Made by a program: the position numbers and the translations under genes
Assembly: GCA_015680905.1 (NCBI GenBank)
Contig: CM027377.1
Location: forward strand, 8,890,501 to 8,954,500
DNA: 64,000 nucleotides
Source of the DNA: Coptis chinensis
Taxonomy: Eukaryota; Streptophyta; Magnoliopsida; Ranunculales; Ranunculaceae
Direction of reading: 5' to 3'
Shown here: piece after piece, positions 42,235-53,960 of the stretch
Numbering within the stretch: position 1 is the first letter of the stretch
How the letters are laid out: each line of letters opens with the position of its first letter
The notes under the pieces: generated by a model
Told to the model about the DNA's origin: nothing
Databases searched by the model: none
The model's input: only the letters and a program-made list of their open reading frames with translations

Positions 42235-43269
42235 TAACAGAAACAATTGATTCACCAGTCATAACTAATGGCATGCAAATATATGCAAGTTATTTTCGTA
42301 TTAACGTGTGAATAACGTCATAAAAGCAGAGAACCAGAAAAGATGGTGACACAAACAAAAAGGCTTTTACTGCAACGTTTTATTCAGTATTTTTTGTTTT
42401 CATTACCACCACCATATTAATACCGATATTTGGACGTGTATCCCTAAAACCATTGGACCGCGACCTTAAAACCCTTGATATTTGAATCTATAGTCTATAC
42501 TCTATATACTAGCATGTGTCCGTACTTTCGCATCGATTAAGCCAAGTTGTAAAGAACTAAAATGAAAATTGTTAAAAAACTAAAGAGAAACAATTTTTGT
42601 GAATCTCTCACTAAGAAAAAGAGAAACAATTTTCTAAAAATGGGGAAGATATACAATTCCTATACATAAATTTTAGTTTTTAAATTAAGAAAACTATCCT
42701 ACAATTATTGAAGAAGGAGGTGGTTCAATTTTAATAAAGATAAGGGAGCCAATTGTAATTAATAAATAGGAGAGATGTAATTTAAATAAACGTAGGGAGG
42801 TGGTTCTAAAATCTTAAAATTGAGAGATTAGAAATACACTGTTCGGTTGAGAAGTGTGGTTCCTACAAACCCGGCTATCATATAGTGTAGAGATATATTA
42901 AATCTCTTTATTTTCTAGTTGTTCTTTTAGATTCTAGAAGATGAAAAAAGCCAACTCTTCTGGGCTATGTTATGTTCTCAACTTATGAAGTTGGGTATGA
43001 TTTTTTTTTTTTAAAAAAAATTTGTAATTATATAATGGAAGGACCATCTTTGGGCTTTTGTTTAGGTCCCAATATTGTCTTACATGAGTAGTTTTTTTTT
43101 TTACTATTATTATTTTTTTAAATAGAAAATTTATTGATAATGATAACGAGTTTTACAAATGATTAGGGCAGGCATGCAACAAGCTGCGTTGCAAGTCCTT
43201 TCTAAATAACAAATCTTATCCTCTTAAATACAAACTTCGTTAGAACTAGTTGTCATTACGTTATTATTC
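42235..43269. other. No gene recognised
   Basis: AT-rich with poly-T/A tracts (42998-43022, 43090-43120). Nothing recognised. Confidence 0.4.
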
Positions 43270-43872
43270 ATAACTTTCTGTAACCTCTTAAGGAGCTCAA
43301 CAAACTGTTATGCCAAAAAATTGAAAGTGTCGAAACTGAACATAATTAAACAATGTTGGTTAGCCCTACGTACAAACATTCTCGTGTTTCTCAATCTTCT
43401 ATGTCGCTGCTTTATTAGCTGTTTCTCCTACCTCAAAGACTCCATTCCCCAACCCTACCAATGGAGATACTCCAGTTATATCAACACATGCATATTTTTC
43501 CTCAGTCCAACTATAAATCAAGACATCCGTAGCCCGAAGTGTCAATTTGCCTTTATTCGGATCAGTGAGAAAGTTAACAGGAGCATCTTTCTTCATTTGT
43601 ACCTCAGCCCTTCAAAATGCATCACATAAAATGTCTCTAACATGATTATGTCAATATTTAAAATATGGAAAATATCTACAATATGATGCATGGTCCCCAA
43701 AGACATCTAGTATGCTCTTTTTGCATACAGGGTAAAGACCACCATCAGAGTACAAAAGAATCATAAGACGATACCGAATAATTGAACAATACTCCACATG
43801 TAACATACACTGTCCAAGTCCCTTAATCGGAATAGCAAATAGAAATTTTTTTACATGTTTTGACTGCAATCA
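43270..43872 (-). pseudogene. GDHA-motif / nuclease-like domain protein of mobile-element origin
   Basis: One minus frame reads, in order: VCKKSILDVFGDHASYC (43869-43651 part; a C..C...GDHA..C zinc-binding-like motif), HNHVRDILCDAF, MKKDAPVNFLTDPNKG, LTLRATDVLIYSW, YACVDITGVSPLVGLGNG, then, after the frame's stop and on the same strand, FDTFNFLA and ELLKR. I know this arrangement from a repetitive plant protein family where it follows reverse-transcriptase-like sequence. The R-x-x-D-V ... V-D spacing looks like a PD-(D/E)xK nuclease core as in R2-type LINEs (inference). Several in-frame stops lie between these blocks, so it is a pseudogene. No RT is seen upstream. The exact family name is unknown to me. 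Confidence 0.65.
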
Positions 43873-44489
43873 TCTAATGACTGTTTTTTTACTAGCAAAT
43901 AACTCAAACTCTCTCTCAAAACAAGCAACAATTTTTTTTTCGATAATCCCACGACCTTACTAAGCCATCAATAAGATTTGGCCAATTGAAGGCACTCAAA
44001 ACTCAACAGTCAAGACATGATGCCAGGCTAGCCACAATTTTGTTATTGTTTTTTTTTTTTTCTTTTTTTTATACCAGCCACAGTTTGGCATGTTCTTACT
44101 TTAAGTGACTTGTCTTGCTTTCACTAAGGAAGGATTGAAGGGACGAGAAATCTCCACTTCAATTCATGAACATAACTCCAACCTAACAAAAAAAATTCGA
44201 GTTAAAATTTTCCTATAATTTGTTTTTTTTGTTTTTTTTTTTTATCTTTTTTTCGTTTATCTTTTTTTTTTTTATAATGGCTTTTAGATTTCAGATCATC
44301 ACGATGGAAATGCGACTTATTTGCAATAGAATAATTTGAGAACCTATTGCGTGGGACACATCGCGGATTACTATCCGAACTTGAAGAAAGAATGATATTA
44401 TTACTTCTCAAAACCAAAGCTTGTTATACATGGATGCACAAAATCCTAATTTCAAAAGTTAAGTTTCTTATACGACTTATTGCATGTAG
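43873..44489. other. No gene recognised; T-rich tracts
   Basis: Contains long T runs (44049-44071, 44222-44272). A minus frame at 44202-44417 ends in a Lys-rich tail encoded by these runs and is probably chance. The TSD tgtag of the large gypsy element closes it. Confidence 0.45.
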
Positions 44490-44971
44490 TGTTTTAATAA
44501 AATATGATCAAAACATCAAGTGTTGATAAAAGAGACAAAGAACGTTAGAAAAGTAATTGGAAAAATGATGGTGATCGGGGAATGATGAGACTGTACCTTG
44601 CGCGGTTGCCCGCATTACCCAAATTATCAATGGGATCAAGTATCAAGAACGTAGTTCAATGAAAAAATAGTTTGGTATTTATATAGGTAGAGTAGAGTCC
44701 TTGTAGCTCAAGTAATCTTGTAGCTTGAGTAATTGTCATAGACTATAACTTTCAACTGATAATTATCTCTTTGATAAGAAATGAATCTGGACATAAATCA
44801 ATGTACATTAGTGGCAAGCCATGTGGCTAAGGTTCAGCCTTAGACACATGAGTTAATGAGCCTATACATTGATCCATGGTATTACAAATTAGGCTTTAGC
44901 CCTGTCGATTAAATGAATAAAATAGAGACCCCTAGTAATGGACGTTTGCCACGTAGGTGGGGGTTGAAACA
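44490..44971 (-). repeat. 3' LTR (left) of the large gypsy element, 482 bp
   Basis: tgttttaata... to ...gggttgaaaca on the + strand. It matches the right LTR over nearly its whole length, with a short divergent patch near 44598-44620. Confidence 0.93.
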
Positions 44972-44990
44972 CCGCCCCCTATTTGTCATG
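44972..44990 (-). promoter_or_regulatory. Polypurine tract of the large gypsy element
   Basis: Minus strand: caaatagggggcgg immediately before the LTR start. Position is exact for plus-strand priming. Confidence 0.8.
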
Positions 44991-45404
44991 CGAACAAAGT
45001 TCACATGGCAAAGAAGAGAAGACAAATGAGCGGAATGTATAACGAAGTGTTGTGCGAAAGGAAATGATAGGAAAACTGATTGTCAAAAAATCGTGAATTA
45101 TCGGGAACGAAAAAATATCAAACTAACATATACGGAACGTAATTAAATAAAAGATATGGCCCAAAAATGCACGAACGCATCACGTAACAATACGAAAGTT
45201 GATTACGACGACGCGTGCCAGCGGAATGGCGATACTAGGAATAGACTGTTTGAAATTAAACGTAGGGGTAATATAATAATAATAGTAATAAAAGGAAGTT
45301 AAATACTAATTGGACTCAAATGTTTCGGATGAGATAAGAATTGAGAGTAGAGATGAAATTGGAGTTGGATAAGAATCCCACCAGCACTGGAAAACCCGCT
45401 CGTA

Positions 45405-46170
45405 AACCTATATAAGTGTTGGTGCCGCACACCCCAATCCATAAAAACAGTTTACGCTCATCCAACAAAACAGACGTAAGCAGAAATTTTTTTGACATCG
45501 CACAAAGCTCGTCCTCTTCCGTAAATCGCGCCATTTCTAGAACGTGTTCCGTCTCTCAATCAGTCGCGTTCTCTCACCATCAGCTCTTCTCATATATCTC
45601 GCTTTGACACTGTAGGCTCTTGATGACTCACACTTGGGGCTCTAGAATGTCCTGCTCTTGAAAGTGGAGAAACCCTAGCTTGACCTTCAGTCGCCATATC
45701 TGAATACCCTACCTGTTTTGCCTTAAATTGACCCGGTTCACTGGAGTTAATAAATCCAGTTTTTGAGCAATTTGACTCAGTTTTTTTTTTTTGCAGGTAG
45801 AAACGACCGTACTATACTCAAGAAGAAAACTCGATGACGATCGCAGACTTGGTGAGGTGGAAAAAGGTGACAGATACAGCGACTACCTGAAACCGCGTCG
45901 ATGGTCGCTTAAGGAAATACATAAAATACTGGTACTCGAGAAATTTGAGATGGATGAAGTGTACGAATTTGAAATGAAAGTCGAAGAAGATGAAGTAGTA
46001 ATGGCTTACACGAGATTTAAACGAGCGGCTCGGCCAAGATCACGTGCAAATGACACATTGTGAATCATCCGTAAGACAATTGACAGAGACTTTAATAGAA
46101 ACGGGAGATGAACTAGAACGTGAGAAGATGAATTACAAAGATTTGTATGAGTTGTATATCACGAAAAGTT
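45405..46170 (+). pseudogene. Antisense ORF in the 3' region of the large gypsy element
   Basis: A rightward transcription unit opposite to the element: TATATAAG at 45409-45416, then a splice-acceptor-like pyrimidine run ending ttttttttgcag at 45796, then an open frame (45791-46063) encoding a charged protein (RRKLDDDRRLGEVEKGDRYSDYL.. with a Glu-rich middle). In a shifted frame charged sequence continues to ~46170 (EREKMNYKDLYELY). I recognise no domain. Position and orientation mirror the antisense gene of the 21.4-31.3 kb element, which is why I list it. It could be a chance ORF. Confidence 0.4.
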
Positions 46171-46429
46171 TGTAAGGAACCATTGGATTTGCCCAAAACC
46201 AATGATCATGTGATTGTCGCGCTTGTAATACCATAGAGCTAAAAAATTCTTTTTAATAAAATAAAGTATGTGTTGGCAATTGAATATCATTGTGATGTCG
46301 ATAACATACACCGTGGAAAATGGACAATGTTGTTGAATTATATAGATGACTCGAAATAGAATGAAAGCGCCCCCAATACTAATTTTAAACTTGCAAAATT
46401 AGATTGAGCTTAAAATGCTCCGCCAGAAG

Positions 46430-47245
46430 GCCCGAAACGAAACGGGGTAACTTCATCGATGTTGACATAGCGAAAGTAACCCATCGCTAAAAGCGGCGTA
46501 AAATCGTTCAATTTAGGACCGACCGAAATTAAACGTGGTAAGTTCGCCGATTTTGTTGTAGCGATATCTGACTAAGCGGCGTAACATCATTCAACTTAGG
46601 CTGCGGGAAATTAAACGTGGTAATTTTGCGGATTTTGTCGGTTTATAGTAACGACTAAAGCAAACGTAAAAGCGTTCAACTTAGATTGACAAAATTAAAC
46701 GCGTGTAATTTTTTTGCGATTTTGTTGTAGTGATAGTAACGACTAAGCGAGCGTAAAAGCGTTCAACTTAGACTGACGAAATTAAACGTAGTAACTTCGC
46801 CAGATTTTGTTGTAGCGATAGTAACGACTAAGCGAGCGTAAAAGCGTTCAACTTAGAATGACGAAATTAAACGTAGTAACTTCGCCAGATTTTGTTGTAG
46901 CGATAGTAACGACTAAGCGAGCGTAAAAACGTTCAACTTAGACTGATGAAATTAAACATGGCAACTTCGTCAGATTTTGTTGTAGCGATAGTAACGACTA
47001 AGCGAGAGTAAAAGCGTTCAATTTAGACTGACAAAATTAAACGTGGTAACTTCCCCAGATTTTGTTGTAGCGATAGTAACGACTAAGCGAGCGTAAAAGC
47101 GTTCAACTTAGACTGACGAAATTAAACGTGATAATTTCGCCAGATTTTGTTGTAGCGATAGTAACGACTAAAAGCGGCGTAAAAGCGTTCAACTTAGGAC
47201 GACAAAATTAAACGTGGTAATTTTGTCGATTTTGTCGGAAGCGAT
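46430..47245. repeat. Tandem repeat array in gypsy 3' UTR, ~85-bp unit
   Basis: About nine units containing attaaacgtggtaa.ttcgcc, gattttgttgtagcgatagt, aacgactaagcgagcgtaaa and agcgttcaacttagactgac. Central units are almost identical; edge units are diverged. It lies between the integrase end and the 3' LTR. Such arrays in 3' UTRs are known for Tat/Ogre-type retrotransposons. Confidence 0.92.
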
Positions 47246-47599
47246 TATAAGGTTAGCTAGAACCAAAATCGAACCATTGAACCGGTGAAAGACACCTTCT
47301 TTTTATTGATTATCGAGTCTTAAAAATGCAAAGATAACAACGGAAAATACAAGCCCCGAATCGAAACAAACTAAATATTGTATTATTTTATTTCTCGGGA
47401 TAACGAAAAAACACAACTAAAATCTACTTATAGAACTTGCGCGATGAAACGATTCCACGGCTTTATCGAGAACATTCCCATCTAAATCTCGGAAAAATAA
47501 GATCCTTTGGTGGCGAGGCGATCTATGATGTATGGACTCGTCCGGTTTTCTCCAAATTTACCGTAATCTATCAACCTTGTCTTTTCGACAGAGTACCCG

Positions 47600-48480
47600 A
47601 TCATCTTTCTCAAACACTTTAAAGTCGAACTTTCTTATCATATTTTCGTTTCATATCAACTTGATAACTAATTAACCGTGAAGACCAACATCTCTTTGTC
47701 TCATCTATCAAGGCTTTGGCTTGAGCAAGTGCTTGATCATTCGACTCCAATTCCACGCTAGAAGTTCGTGGTGGTTGGTGGCATCAACTCAGAGGCAAGA
47801 CCGCTTCCTTTCGTAAGCAAGATTAAACGGAGAAAATCCAATTGAATGCTTAGGTGTGGTTCGATAAGCCCACATAACCGCGGGGAGTTCCTTAGCCCAA
47901 ATTCCTTTGGCTGTTAAAGTCGTCGCTGAGCATTGCAAGAATGGATTTGTTAGTAGCTTCACTTGTCCATTAGCTTGAGGATGGTATGGTGCCCGAAATT
48001 GTGATTAATCTTCAAGTCGAACAAAATTGTCAATTTCTTCAAAGATAGGGTTAAGACTTGTGCCTTTCGCGATAAAGTTACAAATGCATTCGAAGTCGAT
48101 ATGAGACAATATTTCCAAGCGTCGCGTTTGACACGATCACCCACTTTATGATCGGAGGCAAGATGTGATCATGTAAATATGTGATATAAGGAAGACGCCA
48201 ATCATCTTCGCCATAAGGTGTAAGCGGAAAACTTAGCTCTATATCGGGAACCTGCCGAGCATTGTCGGCTTCATGATCGTCCGGGGTATGGACCGAGACA
48301 ATATCATTAACAGATCATTGTGGTCATCCGATAGCATAAGTTGTGGATCAAAGCGTTTTTCTCTGCAATGATAGCTTGATTATCAAGATCACGCTTACCT
48401 TCGAGGCCACGCAGGAGATATCAAATTGGCATCGCCGTGATTCCTCGAAAAATGTCCAATAAAAAAACAACTCGAAAGTG
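47600..48480 (-). pseudogene. Integrase of the large gypsy element
   Basis: Minus-strand pieces in several frames. The clearest lie at 47990-47780: APYHPQANGQV (around the catalytic Glu region, here diverged), KGIWAKELPAVMWAYRTTPK and FSPFNLAYE, the usual C-terminal part of the gypsy integrase core. The upstream D-D part (48000-48250) is too frameshifted for me to place the first two acidic residues. It follows RNase H directly, as expected. Confidence 0.7.
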
Positions 48481-48489
48481 ATGTACATA

Positions 48490-49210
48490 TCAGCGCACAT
48501 CCTCGATGGATGATCGATACTTTCGGTTCCTTTTGAAATTCAATAGTAATCCGGCAAGGCTTATCCGACTTAACTGCGTGGATAAATATCGCGAGAGAAT
48601 CCGCGATGTCGACGCGTCATGACGAATGCCGCACAATCTTGATAAATCAAAATTTCGAGCAATCCGATGAATTAAGTCCACATAAGCCGCCATTCTATCG
48701 TCCACGAAATGATACGATCCACCAAACCGCTAGCGACTAACTTAGAATATGTGAATAATTGTAGCTTAGTCACCCCTAAGTGAAGAAGCGGTCAGGCCGC
48801 AAATGATGACCGTGACTCGGCCTCATTATTTGAAGCGTCAAAACCCAAACGACCGACTTCTCATTTTTCTCCATTCGGTTACAAGATTACACACCCAATA
48901 CCGAGCCATACTTATTATGCGAACCATCGGTGTAAACAATCCAACAATCGGCATATACAACCGATAAGTTTGGCAAATCATCGTCCCCTAAGAGGTAATG
49001 ATGCGTGTTATGGCGACATTCATTCTCTTCGTCTAGTAATGTGTCGGACATAAGAATATCCTCAATTGGAAAATCAACCATTAGCCGAAGCCAAAGCTTG
49101 TCCTTTCTCACCGTAAGCGAAGTTTCAAACACAACGCTATAAAGCGCTAAAGATAACTTTCCCATTCTCGGAGGCTTGATTCCCGAGTATTGCGAAAAAG
49201 CTTTTCGCAT
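48490..49210 (-). pseudogene. RNase H of the large gypsy element
   Basis: Frame 49210-48887 contains SQYSGIKPPRMGKLSLAL (end of the RT connection domain) and WIVYTDGSHNKYGSVLGV, with the first catalytic Asp in TDGS. Frame 48705-48490 continues with DDRMAAYVDLIHRIARNF, typical of the late RNase H region. About 180 bp between them are out of frame. Confidence 0.75.
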
Positions 49211-49428
49211 GGATATTCGGTATAAACTTTGGCGACTTCGTCCCCGAAATAAGGCTTAAGACGTCGGGCAAAGATGAACCAAGGCCAATGCAATTTTCTC
49301 CACTCGAGAATATCTTGTTTCAGCGATTGTAAAGAGTCTTGCTAACAAAGAATATAGGGCGATCATCGCCACCGTTAACAAATAAGACGACATTTACGGC
49401 ATGATCGAATGGCAGCTAAATCTGAGAC

Positions 49429-50209
49429 CTATAAGCTGCCCGTTCTTTGATCGGCAAGAACTGGAGGTTGGACTAAGTATGCTTTCAATTGATGAAATGC
49501 AAGTTCCAGCCCTCCATTCAAATTGATGCTTCTTTCAATGTTTGGAAAAAAGACGGCATCGATCGTAATCTGCGGTGAGATAAAGCGATTTAGGGCAGCT
49601 GCCGTCACGTAAAGTCGTTGAATTTCTTTCTTTGACATCGGAGAAGGCATTTCAAGGATAGCTTCGAATCGATCCGTTTGCTTCAATTCAGCGTCTAGTC
49701 ATCATGTATCCTAAGAATTTACGAGATGATAAACCGAAAGAACACTTAGCCGGATTCAAACGCATGTTGACATTGGAGAGTCTGTTGAAAATAGCTTGCA
49801 AATCAGTAAGATGATCAGGTGCTTCTGTAGATTTGACAACCATGTCGTCGATGTATGCTTCGACTGTCTTTCCAAGTAGGTCAGAAAAAATAGTGTTGAC
49901 TAGCTTTTGATATGTGGCTCCAGCGTTTTTCAGATCGAAAGGCATTACACGTATGATAAATGCCTTGGTCCAGAATGAATGCAATGAACTCTTGGTCCTC
50001 AATGAATAACGGAATCGATGATAACCGAATAAGCATCCAAAAGACAAACGAAACCGGATGTTGCATGACCATTTCAGATATAATGAGGCAATGGATCTGG
50101 ATGAACCGGACAAGCCTTTATTGAGATTTGTGAAATCGATACAAACACGTAATTTTCCGTTCTTTTTAGGCACTGCGACAACATTTGACATCCATGTTGG
50201 ATAAGTCAC
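49429..50209 (-). pseudogene. pol: Reverse transcriptase of the large gypsy element
   Basis: Frame 50209-49688 (173 aa) starts TYPTWMSNVVAVPKKNGKLR and CIDFTNLNK (fingers), then a stretch (residues ~33-85) that does not fit the family in this frame, then VMPFDLKNAGATYQ, EAYIDDMVVKS (catalytic YIDD, residues 119-122) and LNPAKCSFGLSSRKFLGYM. The middle misfit returning to frame means two compensating indels; it covers the block with the first catalytic Asp. Frame 49686-49429 gives EMPSPMSKKEIQRL and AALNRFIS (thumb/connection). GLKN reads DLKN here. Confidence 0.85.
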
Positions 50210-50689
50210 AGCCTTATAAAGTTAACAGAAAGAGGCGGTCGATTTCGTCTTTTCACTTTCATCTTTCTATCGGGGCCATCCTTCGGGCTTTTGTCGAATC
50301 TGGTTTTGCATTGGGATCAATGCCGAAGTTTATGACAAGCCACCGAAGGATCTATACTGCATTTGCTCTATTCGCCAAGCAAAAACATGATTATTCTTCC
50401 ATGAATAAGAAAATAAGCTCTTGTCTCTCCGGCTTACGGAAGTTCTACTGAAATAAAAGTAGTCTCTTCAGGGAGTTGGCCAATTTGAACTTCTAAAAGT
50501 GGATCAACCCGAGGGTCCTTCAACATTTCTATTGGCGAGTAAACCTAAGGTCTCGGATCTTGAATTGCTATTTGACGGCGTTGGAACTCGGAATAGTTCG
50601 TCCAATAACTTCATACTTCTTATAATCATCGAGAACATTGTCATGGCAAATTAGAGATGCCAGTTGATCGCTGCACACCTTACAAACTT

Positions 50690-51010
50690 TTTTATTGAAT
50701 GGGAACTTGATGGCTTGATGATATGTTGAGACGACAGCTTCCATATAATGAATCCAATAGCGACCAAGGATGACATTGTAAAGGGGATTTATCCATCAAT
50801 AGGAAATCAATATTAACTTCCTTCATACATAAGAGTGACCGGAGAGACACATTTCCAACGAATGAGTAATGCGGTACCATCAAAACCAACAATAGGCGCA
50901 TTTTCAGGTGACCAAGTTATCAATAAAAGGAATACTGCGATAACACCTAGAAAACATGACGCTTAGCTGAACTACCAGTGTCGATCATTATATCGTTATG
51001 CCGCAGATAA
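50690..51010 (-). pseudogene. Aspartic protease of the large gypsy element
   Basis: On the minus strand near 50975 MIDTGSSA is readable, the active-site D-T-G-S-S motif, preceded by a segment ending in HNDI. The rest (to ~50690) is in broken frames. It lies between gag and RT as expected. Confidence 0.6.
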
Positions 51011-51289
51011 AAAGCGATATCTGCTTGATTATCATGACAGCATCATAATGAGGAACATGCACGCCCATTAGATCTTGGTCGAAACATAATGGTTCATCTT
51101 CAATAGTCTCCATCACGAAAACCTTCCACCTAAATTGATCCCCGTTAACCCGTAGTAGAATTAGACAGATATTTGACTTTAGAATCCATTTGTTAGCATT
51201 TTTTCAATGAGTATTGGACAATGAATCAATGATGGCATGTCCAACCTTAATGACATTGTGATCGTTGATAGTTAAAGCTCGAGTTGTTA

Positions 51290-51680
51290 CTTTTCTACAC
51301 ATATTGATCAAGTTTCCCATTCCGCACAACCTTTTCAATTCTTCCCCAGCAAGACCGACAATTCTCCGTCTTCATGACCATAATCATTATGAAACTTTGC
51401 TTCAGATTTGCTGGCCAGCGCCCTTGAGATAAGCGCCAGCATGAGATAAATGGCGCCTTGGCGCTGCAGCTAATTTCGGGAGTTCCACGGTTTGCTTGAA
51501 CTGAGTTGTCAAGTTTTGATGTTTTATTCTGCTTATATACCCCGAACAATTACACAAAGGCGTATTCATAAAAGCGAAAACAAGGGCCTTGTCGAATATT
51601 CCTTTCTTCCACGCCTCGCATCTCTGTTTAGGGTTTATACTAGAATACATCAAATTGTTTGGAGTGTTTATGTTTAGTTA
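51290..51680 (-). pseudogene. gag: gag C-terminal part of the large gypsy element
   Basis: Frame 51549-51295 ends with TENCRSCWGRIEKVVRNGKLDQYV, the end of the Tat-type Gag (H..GH.TE.C..L...IE.L...G.L..YV pattern), with the FHN..GHETE part shared with an adjacent frame. Upstream frames to ~51653 are weak. The N-terminal two thirds of Gag are absent; at ~51.7 kb the sequence changes into the + strand Athila-like element. Confidence 0.65.
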
Positions 51681-52139
51681 AGCTCGACTTAGCCTTGCAT
51701 GAAGATTAAAGGTGCGGGAACAAAACACCTAACGCGTAAATACAACAACATCAACAAACAAGTCTATCTAGTATACCACAAACTACACCTCTAGCTACTA
51801 TATCACACACCACGATATAATGGGGAAGAAAAGAGACTCCTCTCCGGACTTCTAAAGCCTTGGCGATAGCTGAATCTTGCATCGTTCTAGCGGACCCGGG
51901 GATTTCGGAAATCCTCTCAAATATTTTTAATTTGTTACCCGTGTTTTCATGGTTTTAGACCATGAAAAACCTTACCGAAGACACGCGTAGGATTGAACAA
52001 GTCTAACAACATTCCACCATCCTACGGTTGGTTGAACAAATTAAATTAAAGGGTATTCCCTTTCACCCCAGATAAAGCGGCGTCTTGATTAAGCGCCCCT
52101 GCGCTAATTACACGGGACTCGTGTGGGCTAAACTTGTTC

Positions 52140-52460
52140 AGCTGTTTATGGAACATTTTACCCACCCCAAAGGCGGATGAGATGCTTTCCAAGATTCATT
52201 TCTTTAGACAAAATCCTCATGAATCATTTTTGAGGAGGCTTGGAATCGTTTCACTGATGCAGCTTATAGAGTGTCCACACCATATAACTTAGCAAAGAAC
52301 CGTTAGTTAAGTGCCTTTTCAAAGGGAGTTCAACATCGCCCATAAAGAAGTCCTTGACATAATGAATGGGGTAGTTTCTTAAGTAAAGGAGCCTCGGGAG
52401 GCTTATAAATTTTAGAGGATCAAACTAGCGAAAATAACAACGGGGGTAGTGATGATATCC
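52140..52460 (+). pseudogene. gag: gag fragment of the Athila-like element
   Basis: In neighbouring + frames I read SKIHFFRQNPHESF followed by EEAWNRFTDAAYR, then CPHH in the first frame again. This is the conserved Athila Gag block (F.Q...ES..EAW.RF...L..CPHH) broken by single-base indels, one at a T run near 52230. A leader with repeated TRRIEQV-like sense lies upstream (51990). Confidence 0.6.
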
Positions 52461-53649
52461 CCGCTCGCTAGTTCTTCTTCCACGTTAAGGCTACCGGTAT
52501 GTTTGAGGTTAAATCAGATCACGAGCTTAAAACTTCGATTGAATCCCTCTCACTAAAAGGTAGATGCCATTTTCTGGTACAACAAAGCCAACCCGTTATG
52601 AATGTAAATTCAAATCCATGTAGTTTACGTTGGAGTCACGAGCATCCGATTCCCACGTCACATAGCCTATGAGCAGGGCTTGTTCCATTAATAGTGAACC
52701 TAAGCCCGCGGGAGACAAAATCTGACCGGTTGGAGAAATAACCAACAAGTCACACCTCAATGCGATAATCAATATGTTAGGCCCTACATAAAGCTTTAAC
52801 CAAGCCCACCAAAGACAAGGGCGAGTCGAGGTAATTTTAATAATTATAACAACCAAGTGCAACCTCGACAAGGTCAAGCCTGAGGTCGAGTAATTATAAT
52901 AATTATAATGCTAATAGAATTATCGTTCAGGTAAATAATAACTATCAAAATCCGCTGATAAATGAATTCACGGGAAATAGTTCCGAATAACAACGCGTGA
53001 ACACTACCACCTACCCCGGGATCATCTTGACACCTTCATACAAGTGAGCCAAAACTTTCAAACCATGGCTCAATCCCAACCAACAACTTCAATCCGTTAA
53101 TAATTTAACCCAACGGTTGGCTCAAGATAAAGCCAACCCAAGGTGTGTTTCGAGGTAGCATGATACCTAATCCTAAAACAACAAAACCACGACCTTTGGG
53201 GTCACGATAATACTAGTAATGAATATGAAAATGTATGTGAGATAAATGCCATCACCACTCTCCGATTAAGATGGTTGATAACAAGGTAACTATGCACATA
53301 GTTACCCGCCGATAACCCACACCTCTTTTTACTAGATACGAAAATAGAAACTGAAGAACTACCTACCATCTGTAGAGGTACGGTTACAACCTGACCTAAG
53401 AAACATAAAGCCCGCGGTTAAACATCCGGTGATACCATTGCTAAATATGAATTTAAACCACCGTTTCCACAAAATTAGCCATGTTAACTAGAGATACAAC
53501 TACGAGGAGATTAGGGGCGTTTTCAAGAATCTAACTATAAACCTTCCTTTCCTCGAAGCTATAAAAAGCTACCACACCATGCTAAGTTTCTTAAGGAATT
53601 GTGTACTTACTAGGCGTAAGACAAATATACAAAAGGCGCCTTTTTAGAG

Positions 53650-53960
53650 ACAATTCCCAACCTTATCCCGAACATAATGGAATTGTTAAATTACAAGGAC
53701 CACGGTGGATCCCTCTTGTACAATGCACTTAAGAGATTCTATCGACCACCGGCGTTATTAGACACGGGGGCTGGTGTTAACTTACTCCCATTTTATTTGT
53801 ATAGACAAATGGAGTCTAGACAAGATGCAACCAGCTAAAATGGCGTTGCAATTAGGCGTCGGTCTATTAAATTATCCTAGGGTGTAGTCGAAAATGTGTT
53901 GGTAAAGTTCGGTTTCTACTATCCGTGATTTTGTAGTCCTCGATCTGAAGTCGCTAGCGA
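53650..53960 (+). pseudogene. Aspartic protease of the Athila-like element
   Basis: A frame from 53752 reads ALLDTGAGVNLLPFYLYRQM with the active-site Asp in DTGA. In a shifted frame LDKMQPAKMALQLGVGLLNY and FVVLDLKSLA follow, the usual layout of plant gypsy proteases (ADGA/DLGASVNLMP…LQLADRS…FVVLDM). At least one frameshift after the active site and a TAG near 53883 disable it. Confidence 0.7.

Noticed and set aside
46430-47245. CRISPR-like array
   Set aside because: The units are contiguous ~85-bp tandem copies with no distinct spacers, in a plant retrotransposon UTR.
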